Shown here: in pieces, positions 42,552-50,196 of the stretch
How the letters are laid out: each line of letters opens with the position of its first letter
Numbering within the stretch: the stretch's first letter is position 1
Assembly (NCBI GenBank): GCA_963827085.1
Contig: CAWGZY010000003.1
Location: forward strand, 1,178,001 to 1,242,000
DNA: 64,000 bases
Source of the DNA: JAGVPT01 sp963827085
GTDB taxonomy: Bacteria; Bacteroidota; Ignavibacteria; UBA10030; UBA8401
Reading direction: 5' to 3'
The notes under the pieces: generated by a model
Told to the model about the DNA's origin: nothing
The model's input: only the letters and a program-made list of their open reading frames with translations
Databases searched by the model: none
Made by a program: the position numbers and the translations under genes

Positions 42552-44048
42552 ATGCGCACATATTGTATCGTCACAATCATCGTACTCATATTTCTTGCAG
42601 CGCTGCCGCGTTGCTGGTCGCAGGAACAAAAACCATCATTACCACCGAAGCTGAGCGAGGAAACACAAGCATGTATCGAATGCCACAAGAGTGTGACGCC
42701 TGGTATCGTCGAGGATTGGCTGAAGAGCCGCCATGCCGTGACCTCGCCGCTCGACGGGTTGGCAAAGCCAATTCTGGAACGTCGGATTTCCAATGAAGAG
42801 GTTCCGGCATCCCTGCGCTCTGTCGCCGTTGGATGTTTTGAGTGCCACAGTCAGAATCCTACCATCCACAAAGATAATTTTGATCATTTTGGCTATAAGA
42901 TCCACGTCGTGGTTTCGCCGAATGACTGCAAGACGTGCCACAAAACTGAGGATGAACAATATGGGGAAGGAAAAAAGGCTCACGCCCTCGGAAATTTAAG
43001 AGACAATGCGGTATATCAAGCCCTTCTTCAAGTCATCGACGGCGTAGAATTCGTTGAAGGATCGGCCATGCGTCATGTTGATGCTTCCCCCGCGACGAAA
43101 CACGAGACCTGCTACGCTTGTCATGGAACAGAAGTGGAGGTACAGGGAGTAAAGACCGTGGCAACAAGTGTCGGGGATGTCGAAGTGCCCAATCTTGTCA
43201 ACTGGCCAAATCAAGGAGTGGGACGGCAGAATCCGGACGGAAGTCTCGGCGCATGCACAGCATGCCACCCACGCCATAGTTTCTCGATCGAAATTGCGCG
43301 AAAGCCGTTCACATGTGCGCAGTGCCATCTTAAGCCCGATGTGCCTGCCTGGGATGTATACACAGAAAGCAAACATGGGAATATTATACTGTCGCGGGAA
43401 AAAGAACAGACATGGGACGCGGTTCCGTGGAGAGTAGGAACAGACTTTCGGGCACCGACGTGCGCAACGTGCCACAATAGCCTTATAGCCACGCCCGATG
43501 GAGAAATTGTTGCACAGCGATCTCATAATTTTGGAAGCCGATTATGGGTCCGGATATTCGGGGTGGTATATTCGCACCCGCAGCCAAAAAACGGAAACAC
43601 CTCAATAATCAAGAACGGCGACGGTCTGCCCCTGGCGACGACATTCACCGACCAACCTGCCAGTGATTACCTCATCGACTCGGCAGAGCAAGGACGGCGT
43701 CAGACAGAGATGAAAAAGGTGTGTTTGTCATGCCATAGCACGAACTGGGCAAACGGTCATTTTGCAAAATTCGAAAAATCCAACGCCGAAACGGATTCGA
43801 TGGTACTTGCATCGACAAAACTTCTTCTCCAGGCATGGCACAAGAAGCTCGCCGACAAATCGAACCCCTTTGATGAAGCCTTCGAGCAGAAGTGGATCAA
43901 GGAATGGCTGTTCTATGCGAACTCGGTGAGATACGCTTCGGCAATGGCCGGTCCCGATTATGCGACATTTGAGAATGGATGGTGGAATCTCACGGAGAAC
44001 CTCGAAGAAATGCGATACCAGCTGCAACACTATTCGGCTAAAAAGTAG
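42552..44048 (+). CDS. Octaheme c-type cytochrome, hydroxylamine oxidoreductase-like
   Basis: The 498-residue protein has a signal peptide (IVTIIVLIFLAALPRCWSQ) and eight CxxCH haem sites: CIECH, CFECH, CKTCH, CYACH, CTACH, CAQCH, CATCH and CLSCH. The opening CIECHKSVTPGIVEDWLKSRHA and closing WWNLTENLEEMRYQLQ fit the octaheme HAO family. Members oxidise hydroxylamine or, in non-nitrifiers, reduce nitrite or hydroxylamine in the periplasm. Which direction applies cannot be read from the sequence. No NrfH or quinone-linked partner is adjacent. GGAAG lies upstream of the start. Confidence 0.88.
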   Translation: MRTYCIVTIIVLIFLAALPRCWSQEQKPSLPPKLSEETQACIECHKSVTPGIVEDWLKSRHAVTSPLDGLAKPILERRISNEEVPASLRSVAVGCFECHSQNPTIHKDNFDHFGYKIHVVVSPNDCKTCHKTEDEQYGEGKKAHALGNLRDNAVYQALLQVIDGVEFVEGSAMRHVDASPATKHETCYACHGTEVEVQGVKTVATSVGDVEVPNLVNWPNQGVGRQNPDGSLGACTACHPRHSFSIEIARKPFTCAQCHLKPDVPAWDVYTESKHGNIILSREKEQTWDAVPWRVGTDFRAPTCATCHNSLIATPDGEIVAQRSHNFGSRLWVRIFGVVYSHPQPKNGNTSIIKNGDGLPLATTFTDQPASDYLIDSAEQGRRQTEMKKVCLSCHSTNWANGHFAKFEKSNAETDSMVLASTKLLLQAWHKKLADKSNPFDEAFEQKWIKEWLFYANSVRYASAMAGPDYATFENGWWNLTENLEEMRYQLQHYSAKK

Positions 44049-44378
44049 ATCGCGTGGCAATGTTGCAACTGACAAAGGGATGGATGATTCAACAACTCGA
44101 TAATAGCTGAAAAAAAAGAGGAGATCACGCTGATTCCTAAGAGATGCGCACGGCAGCGTGCTTCCGATGACAGGGGATTGACCGGATGCAAATGTATGGA
44201 AATAAAATTCCACACCGTCGCACGACGGATGTTCGCATGATTCCGAATTCCCCGCAGAACACAATCCCGATTTTTCGGCATTCTTTATTTATGAATAAAA
44301 ATTCATAAATAAGTTCTTGACATTAAAACAAAAATGGATTATTATTGAATCGTAGTTCATTAATAACCGGACGGCACA
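44049..44378. other. Intergenic holding the tetR promoter
   Basis: No gene in 330 bases; the last 95 hold two operator-like palindromes and a strong promoter, described separately. Confidence 0.6.
44285..44366 (+). promoter_or_regulatory. Promoter of the efflux operon with two TetR-type operators
   Basis: TTGACA (44317-44322), a 17-base spacer and TATTAT (44340-44345). Operator 1 (44285-44312) is a perfect palindrome TTATTTATGAAT-AAAA-ATTCATAAATAA. Operator 2 (44339-44366) is TTATTATTGAAT-CGTA-GTTCATTAATAA, with the same 12-4-12 design and 10 of 12 matches per arm. Operator 2 covers the -10 box and the likely transcript start. The centres are 54 bases apart, about five helical turns, so repression by two TetR dimers is likely. 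Confidence 0.85.
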
Positions 44379-44978
44379 ATGCGTACGAAAGAAGGAAACA
44401 AGGAAAAGGACATCATCGAAGCCGCAGTGGAGGTCTTCGCACAAAGAGGATACCATAATGCAAAGATTGCCGAAATAGCAAAAGCGGCGGACGTCTCCAC
44501 GGGAACAGTCTATCTCTATTTTGAGAGCAAAGAGAAAATCCTCAAGGAAATTTTCAAGCAGCTCTGGCTCGATCTCACGACAAAAACGCGCATTCTCGTA
44601 CAACGGTCCGATATCGACGCCATAACGAAATTCGAAGGAATGATTGATCTCGTCCTCGACCTTTTTGGCAGCAATCCGTCGCTTGCAATGGTATTCGTCA
44701 ACGAGCAAAACCAGCTTATGCGCCACAATCAGGGGGAATTCGCGGCTCTGTATGGGAAATACCTGGATCTCGGGCAGAAGGTCCTGAGCGACGGCATTCG
44801 CGAAAGAATGTTCAACGAACACCTCGACGTCAACGTGATCCGTCAATTTGTCTTCGGGGGAGTACGGAACCTCGTTCACCAGTGGGCGGAAGATCCGCGC
44901 GAGTTTTCCTTGAACACCATCCGCGTCAATGTCAAACAACTCATGAAGGATGGAATACTCCGCCGAGGGAAAAAATGA
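44379..44978 (+). CDS. TetR/AcrR family repressor of the efflux operon
   Basis: The 199-residue protein has an N-terminal helix-turn-helix (IIEAAVEVFAQRGYHNAKIAEIAKAADVSTGTVYLYFESKEKILKEIF) and a C-terminal ligand-binding helical domain. It is first in an operon with TolC, HlyD and two ABC-2 permeases. Two matching palindromes over its promoter suggest autoregulation released by a small molecule, perhaps the exported compound. The ligand is unknown. The gap to the TolC start is about 60 bases. Confidence 0.9.
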   Translation: MRTKEGNKEKDIIEAAVEVFAQRGYHNAKIAEIAKAADVSTGTVYLYFESKEKILKEIFKQLWLDLTTKTRILVQRSDIDAITKFEGMIDLVLDLFGSNPSLAMVFVNEQNQLMRHNQGEFAALYGKYLDLGQKVLSDGIRERMFNEHLDVNVIRQFVFGGVRNLVHQWAEDPREFSLNTIRVNVKQLMKDGILRRGKK

Positions 44979-45038
44979 CAATCATGAAAACAATGCGGTG
45001 CGGGGGACCCGTTGGCGGAACATTATGGAGGTTTTTTT

Positions 45039-46550
45039 ATGCCAATAAATGAATTATGGTTCATTTTACAAGAGTTTGCTATGAAACGAAAATCCTGGCC
45101 GGTTTTTTTTCGAGCTGCAGTATGCGGATTTCTCTTTTTTCCGTTCCCTGCTGCCGCGCAATCAATCACTCTCGATGATGCCGTCGCCATCACACTTCAG
45201 AATAACGAACGCGTGAAGCAATATCAGGAAAAAGTGGAACAGAAAATTCGCGGCAATAACGAAGCATGGGGAAATTTTCTCCCCTCGGTGCAATTGCAGG
45301 CGAGCGCCAATCATATGAACGATCCGTTGACCTTCGACCTCGACCCGATCCGCCAGGCAATGATTCAACTCCAGGCGAACAATCAGGTCAATTTTGCGAA
45401 AATGCAAAACCCGGGACTTACGCCCGCCCAGCTCGCCGCAGTCTACGGTCAAGCCTCCGCGCAATTGAACGGCGCGCTCCCCCTGTTTGTAGAGACATTC
45501 AAGAAACAAGATTATCCGGACGCTGCCTTTGTAGGAATTCAACCTCTCTTCGTCGGGGGAAAACTTATTGCCGCGAAGAAATTCGCATCGTCGGAACTCC
45601 GCGCCTCAGAAGCGGAACTTCGGCAGATACGGGATGAGGCCACGCGCGATGCAATCAATGCGTATCTCTCTGTTGTCCTGTTGAATCATGCCATCGCCGT
45701 CCGCAGCGATGTGCTTGCTGGAATGAAACGTCACGCACAGGATGCAGCGCGCCTGGCCCAAGAAGGACTTATCGCCCCGCATCACAGACTTCGGGCCGAG
45801 GTGGCCGTGGCCGATGCAGAACAAAATCTCTTCCAGGATATAAACCGCCGCGATATTGCCCTCTTTGCTCTTCGCAATGTGATGGGTATGCCCGATGACG
45901 CACCGATTGCAGTGAATGATACGCTCGCATATCATCCATATGCCGATTCGGCGGAAATATCCCTCGCGGAAGCGTTTGAACGGCAGCCGATCCTTACAAT
46001 GATTGATGAGAAAAAAATTGCGGCGGAACAGAACTACAATGTCGAGCGGGCCGCATTTCTCCCGCAAATTGCGGCATTCGGCAAATACGAATTGTACCCG
46101 CAGTATCTTTCGAGCCTGGAACCGCGATGGATCATCGGCGTGCAGCTTCAGTATCCCCTTTTTACCGGCCTTGCTCGGGTCAACGCGCTGCAATCGGCGA
46201 GCCACCTGGAACGCGAGGTCGGCTATATGGACGACCAGGCGCACCGCCAGGTCGACCTCTGGGTGAACAAATCGTACCGCGAAATGCGCAATGCAGCGAT
46301 GCTTTACGAAAAACTCGGTGCGAGCGTTATTCTTGGCGAAGAAAACTACCGGGTAAATGAAAAACGGTTCCAGACCGGGCTGGGCACTTCGCTCGAGGTG
46401 ATCGATGCCAGTCTCGCTCTCGAGAAAAATCAGATCGACCGTTTGACCGCACTGTACGACTACTACAAATCTCTCACCGACCTCTGCGTTGCTTCAGGGA
46501 ACCCTGAGAGAGTTCTTTCAATTTGGAAAGGCAAGGAAGAGCATCCATGA
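45039..46550 (+). CDS. TolC-family outer-membrane efflux protein
   Basis: The protein has about 503 residues. A signal region (RKSWPVFFRAAVCGFLFFPFPAAAQ) is followed by the TolC fold in two helical-hairpin repeats (ITLDDAVAITLQNNERVKQY, EATRDAINAYLSVVLLNHAIAV, RHAQDAARLAQEGLIAPHHRLRAEVAVADAEQNL, EQNYNVERAAFLPQIAAFGKYEL, RFQTGLGTSLEVIDASLALEKN). It forms the outer-membrane duct for the pump encoded downstream. GGAGG sits 7 bases before the ATG at 45039. A second candidate at 45081 would give a more typical signal peptide but has only AAGAG. The stop overlaps the next start (ATGA). Confidence 0.9.
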   Translation: MPINELWFILQEFAMKRKSWPVFFRAAVCGFLFFPFPAAAQSITLDDAVAITLQNNERVKQYQEKVEQKIRGNNEAWGNFLPSVQLQASANHMNDPLTFDLDPIRQAMIQLQANNQVNFAKMQNPGLTPAQLAAVYGQASAQLNGALPLFVETFKKQDYPDAAFVGIQPLFVGGKLIAAKKFASSELRASEAELRQIRDEATRDAINAYLSVVLLNHAIAVRSDVLAGMKRHAQDAARLAQEGLIAPHHRLRAEVAVADAEQNLFQDINRRDIALFALRNVMGMPDDAPIAVNDTLAYHPYADSAEISLAEAFERQPILTMIDEKKIAAEQNYNVERAAFLPQIAAFGKYELYPQYLSSLEPRWIIGVQLQYPLFTGLARVNALQSASHLEREVGYMDDQAHRQVDLWVNKSYREMRNAAMLYEKLGASVILGEENYRVNEKRFQTGLGTSLEVIDASLALEKNQIDRLTALYDYYKSLTDLCVASGNPERVLSIWKGKEEHP

Positions 46551-47533
46551 AACTCACGAGAACTAAAATCATTTTTATCGTCCCAGCACTCATCGCCCTC
46601 ATTGCGCTTATTGTATTGATCGTACAGGCAGCATTACCGGAGAGACAGATCGTGACCGGCATGGTCGAGGCTGCAGAAATCGATGTTGCCTCGAAAGTCC
46701 CCGGGCGGCTCGACTCTCTTTTCGTTGCCGAAGGCGAGAGTGTCCACAGCGGAGAAATCCTCGCTGTCATCGGGAGCAGGGAGATCGATGCGAAGGTCGA
46801 ACAGGCGCGCGGTGCACGCGATGCGGCGCGGGCGCGGCTTGAGATGGCGCGGAACGGGGCGCGCCCGGAAGAGCGCGAAGGTGCGGCGAAACTCCTTGCC
46901 CAGGCCGAACACCAGTTCGCTCTCGCCTCCAAAACATGGAAACGGATCCAGGACGTGTTCCGGGACAGCGTTATCTCGACGCAAGAATATGACCAGGCCG
47001 AATTTCAATACAAGGCGGCCAAGGAACAACGCGATGGAGCCCAAGCACGTTACCACATGGTTGAACTGGGAACACGGAATGAGGAACTTCGGGGCGCCGA
47101 AGCATTGGCGTATCAGGCTGAGAATGCCTACAACGAGGCTGTTGCTTACCAACAAGAGACACGCATCGTCTCTCCCATCGATGGAGAAATTTGCAAAAAG
47201 ATCGTGGATGCCGGTGAAATCGTCGCAAGCGGCTATCCTGTGCTGACAGTGCTGAACCCGAACGATACATGGATTGTGCTCCAGCTTCGCGAGGACCAAA
47301 TGGCCTCCGTCCGGAAAGACATGGCGCTCCCCGTTGTCATTCCGTCGCTTGGCAAAGAGAGCCATTCATTCCGCGTTGCCTATATTGCCGCCATGGCAGA
47401 TTTCGCGACATGGCGGGCGACAAATCAAAAAGGAGATTTTGACTTGAAGACCTTTGAACTGCATCTCCGGTCGGAATCTCCGCTACCCGGACTGCGACCC
47501 GGCATGACTGCCCATGTCGAACTTCCGCAGTAA
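46547..47533 (+). CDS. HlyD/EmrA-type periplasmic adaptor protein
   Basis: The protein has about 328 residues. The N-terminal membrane anchor (IIFIVPALIALIALIVLIVQA) leads into a barrel-sandwich lipoyl part (TGMVEAAEIDVASKVPGRLDSLFVAEGESVHSGEILAVIG), a long coiled-coil hairpin (VEQARGARDAARARLEMARNGARPEEREGAAKLLAQAEHQF) and a returning lipoyl half (TRIVSPIDGEICKKIVDAGEIVASGYPVLTVL). It should bridge the ABC-2 permeases and TolC. The start at 46547 overlaps the TolC stop as ATGA, so translation is coupled. Confidence 0.9.
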   Translation: MKLTRTKIIFIVPALIALIALIVLIVQAALPERQIVTGMVEAAEIDVASKVPGRLDSLFVAEGESVHSGEILAVIGSREIDAKVEQARGARDAARARLEMARNGARPEEREGAAKLLAQAEHQFALASKTWKRIQDVFRDSVISTQEYDQAEFQYKAAKEQRDGAQARYHMVELGTRNEELRGAEALAYQAENAYNEAVAYQQETRIVSPIDGEICKKIVDAGEIVASGYPVLTVLNPNDTWIVLQLREDQMASVRKDMALPVVIPSLGKESHSFRVAYIAAMADFATWRATNQKGDFDLKTFELHLRSESPLPGLRPGMTAHVELPQ

Positions 47534-47551
47534 CCACCAAAGAGAAAACCG

Positions 47552-48805
47552 ATGCCAACGACAAGACGAGTCTATATGGAAAGGATGAAGATCGGCATGA
47601 GATTATTTCACGACCGTCCTTTCACACGCGTCGTGCGGAGAGAATGCGCCCGGATCGCGGCAAGAAAATCTCTCTTTCTGCTGATGATCCCGCTTCCCAT
47701 TGTCCTTTTCTTTCTCCTCGCGCTTATGTATCGCAATCAAGTCGTGGTCGGCATTCCTGTCGCAGTCTACGATGCCGACCACAGCGAACTCTCCAGAATC
47801 GTGATCCGGTCGGTCGAATCGACGCGATCGATGAAAATTGTCGCCTCACTTCAGTCGATCGATGAGATCACGGAAGAGTTCCGGAAAGGAAATATCCAGG
47901 GAGCGGTCTACATCCCCGGCGGCTTCGAGGGAGATGTAAAGCACGGACGGCAGGCGCGGATCATTTTTTATAAGAACTCGTTCAATCTCATCCTCGGCAA
48001 CTCTCTTTTGAAGGACGGGACGGCGATCGCGAAAACCATTTCGGCGGGTGTGCTCATAAAAAAATTCAGGTCGGCCGGAATGTCATACCAAGGAGCGCTG
48101 GATCTCGCAAACCCCGTCCGCCTCGAATCGTATTCGCTTTTCAATCCCAATTACAATTATGAAAACTACTTTGTCCCGTGCCTTGTCACCGCAGTGCTTC
48201 AGATGGTTGTGATGATCGGCGCCGTCCTCCTTGTGAGCACCGAGTACCATGAGGGGACGATGGCTGAACTCTTCAACGCCGCCGGCGGAAAAGTCTCTGC
48301 CGTCATTGCAGGAAAAGCAATCCCGCATCTCTTCATTCACTCCGCCAGTGCATTGTGCCTCATCGGAATTCTCTTCCCGCTTTTCGGCATTCCTCTTGCC
48401 GGATCTGTACTATTGATACTGGCATACATGGGGGTCGGAATTCTTGCATCGTTTTTCCTTGGATTCTTCGTCTCGTGCCTGTTTCACGACCAACTTTTTG
48501 CAACAGAGCTGGGAGTTTTCTTGAACGCGCCCGCCGTCATCTTCAGCGGATATACGTTTCCCTTGGCCGGTATGCCGGCGGTCCATGGTGCATTCGCTCG
48601 CATTCTTCCGTTCACGCACTTCTTCTCCGGTTTCATCAAGCTCTATCAATTCGGCACACCGTTGAAATACCTCGCCCCGGAACTTCTCGTGCTGGGCGGT
48701 TTCGTGGGTGTCTCGCTCGCGGGTTCGGCAGCAATCCTCACAGTCAGAAAACGTACCGGTGCGATGAAAGCGGAGAGGCGTAAGGAGATCGGCGATGAAG
48801 AGTAG
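47552..48805 (+). CDS. ABC-2 type permease (first)
   Basis: The 417-residue protein has one membrane segment near residue 40-60 (LFLLMIPLPIVLFFLLALMY), a large periplasmic domain (VVGIPVAVYDADHSELSRIVIRSVESTRSMKIVASL...IQGAVYIPGGFEGDVKHG) and five C-terminal membrane segments with the FSGYTFPLAGMP motif of the YhhJ/YbhS/YbhR group. It forms half of a tripartite export pump with the next gene. No ATP-binding gene is encoded nearby, although YbhFSR-type systems have one. Alternative in-frame starts exist at 47579 and 47585. Confidence 0.88.
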   Translation: MPTTRRVYMERMKIGMRLFHDRPFTRVVRRECARIAARKSLFLLMIPLPIVLFFLLALMYRNQVVVGIPVAVYDADHSELSRIVIRSVESTRSMKIVASLQSIDEITEEFRKGNIQGAVYIPGGFEGDVKHGRQARIIFYKNSFNLILGNSLLKDGTAIAKTISAGVLIKKFRSAGMSYQGALDLANPVRLESYSLFNPNYNYENYFVPCLVTAVLQMVVMIGAVLLVSTEYHEGTMAELFNAAGGKVSAVIAGKAIPHLFIHSASALCLIGILFPLFGIPLAGSVLLILAYMGVGILASFFLGFFVSCLFHDQLFATELGVFLNAPAVIFSGYTFPLAGMPAVHGAFARILPFTHFFSGFIKLYQFGTPLKYLAPELLVLGGFVGVSLAGSAAILTVRKRTGAMKAERRKEIGDEE

Positions 48806-49973
48806 AATGCTTAATTTCGTTGAAGCGGTCCGGCGTGAAGCAGGCATCATCGCTCACGATAAGGACCTCATCGTTATCCTCCTTCTCGCGCCGATGTTCT
48901 ACGCGTTCTTCTACGGTTCGATTTATTGGTACAAGTCGGAGCGTGATATCCCAATCGTCGTCGTGGATCAAGACCACTCGTCGGCCTCACGCGAATTCAT
49001 ACGCCGCCTCGATGCGCATCCGCTTCTCCACGTCGAGTATGCTTCTCCGGAAATGGGGGAAGCGGAAAAACAGATTTACAGCCGTGCTGCCGAGGCTATC
49101 GTTTATATTCCCTCCGGGTTTGAAGAGCGAATAAAGAAACGCCGGGGAGGCGACGTCCGTGCCTTCGTCAACAACAGCCGTTTTCTTGTCGGGAACGATA
49201 TCACGAAAGCGTTAAATGAGGTCGCTTTTTCCTACGGCGGGGAAATCCGTGCGATTGCGTTTGAGGCATCCGGAATAGACAAACCGCAGACAGCACCGAT
49301 GATCAATCCGATCGAACCGGAAATGAAACCTCTTTTCAGCACGACCGAGAGTTACGGCGATTTTCTTATTCCGGGATTGCTCATCATCATTTTACACCAA
49401 ACCCTTTTTATGGGATTGTCGGAAAGCATCGCTAAAGAACGCCATAACAGATCACTCGGTGAACTCTCTGCCAAATCGAAAAAGAGTCTTGCATCTGCAT
49501 TGATTGGAAAGGGAACATTCTATCTTCTATTATACACTGCCTATACGCTCTTCTTTTTTGTCGTTCACTTTTCTCTTTTCCATGTAAATCTCAAAGGCAA
49601 CCTTGTCGCACTCGGCGTTCTCACCATGCTCATGTATCTTTCGGCAATTCTCATCGGAGGATTCTTTGCCTCCTTTTTTCCGAGCAAGATTGTCGCGCTT
49701 CAGTTCACGATCTTTACAACATATCCGATTTTTCTTCTCTCCGGTTACAGCTGGCCGTTGGCGTCAATGCCTCTTCTTGTCCGTTCACTGGCGTACCTCC
49801 TTCCGACTACTCCCTACCTGCAGGCCTTTGTTCGGATCACACAAATGGGCGCGGGATGGCATCACATCCTTCCCGAATTTTTTCAACTACTTGGATTATT
49901 CGCCGCTGGATTGTTTCTCGTTTTCATGAGAATCCGCAGTGTGTGCGCGAAGATTCCGACAGATAGCCGCTAA
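48795..49973 (+). CDS. ABC-2 type permease (second)
   Basis: The 392-residue protein has the same layout as the preceding gene: an N-terminal membrane segment (LIVILLLAPMFYAFFYGSIYW), a periplasmic domain (IPIVVVDQDHSSASREFIRRLDAHPLLHVEYAS), then five membrane segments and FLLSGYSWPLASMP. Overlaps the first permease by 11 bases, so the two are translated together and probably form a heterodimer. Last gene of the tetR-tolC-hlyD-permease operon. The missing ATPase must be elsewhere, or the pump uses a shared one. Confidence 0.88.
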   Translation: MKSRMLNFVEAVRREAGIIAHDKDLIVILLLAPMFYAFFYGSIYWYKSERDIPIVVVDQDHSSASREFIRRLDAHPLLHVEYASPEMGEAEKQIYSRAAEAIVYIPSGFEERIKKRRGGDVRAFVNNSRFLVGNDITKALNEVAFSYGGEIRAIAFEASGIDKPQTAPMINPIEPEMKPLFSTTESYGDFLIPGLLIIILHQTLFMGLSESIAKERHNRSLGELSAKSKKSLASALIGKGTFYLLLYTAYTLFFFVVHFSLFHVNLKGNLVALGVLTMLMYLSAILIGGFFASFFPSKIVALQFTIFTTYPIFLLSGYSWPLASMPLLVRSLAYLLPTTPYLQAFVRITQMGAGWHHILPEFFQLLGLFAAGLFLVFMRIRSVCAKIPTDSR

Positions 49974-49996
49974 ATCTAATTTTACATTTAGGTTTT

Positions 49997-50136
49997 GAGA
50001 CATCTGAAAAATTGTTTCCCGCGAACCCGCTGGCTAAGCCACCCCTTGGGAAAAGGCGCGACAAATCTGTTTTAGAATAAATTTGCGACTTTGTGTTTTT
50101 GCGCAAGACGTATTTTTGGAATTATTCAGAAGTCTC
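49997..50136 (+). repeat. 95-bp dispersed repeat, copy C, expanded
   Basis: Left end GAGACATCTGAAAAATTG and right end GAATTATTCAGAAGTCTC are conserved, but about 45 extra bases (around ACAAATCTGTTTTAGAATAA) sit in the middle, making it 140 bp. It lies directly after the efflux operon and before the GH2 gene. Confidence 0.75.
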
Positions 50137-50196
50137 AGTATCTTATTTTTGTCCCCTTTAAAACATTTCAACCCTCTAAAAAGGAGCATGCGGAAA

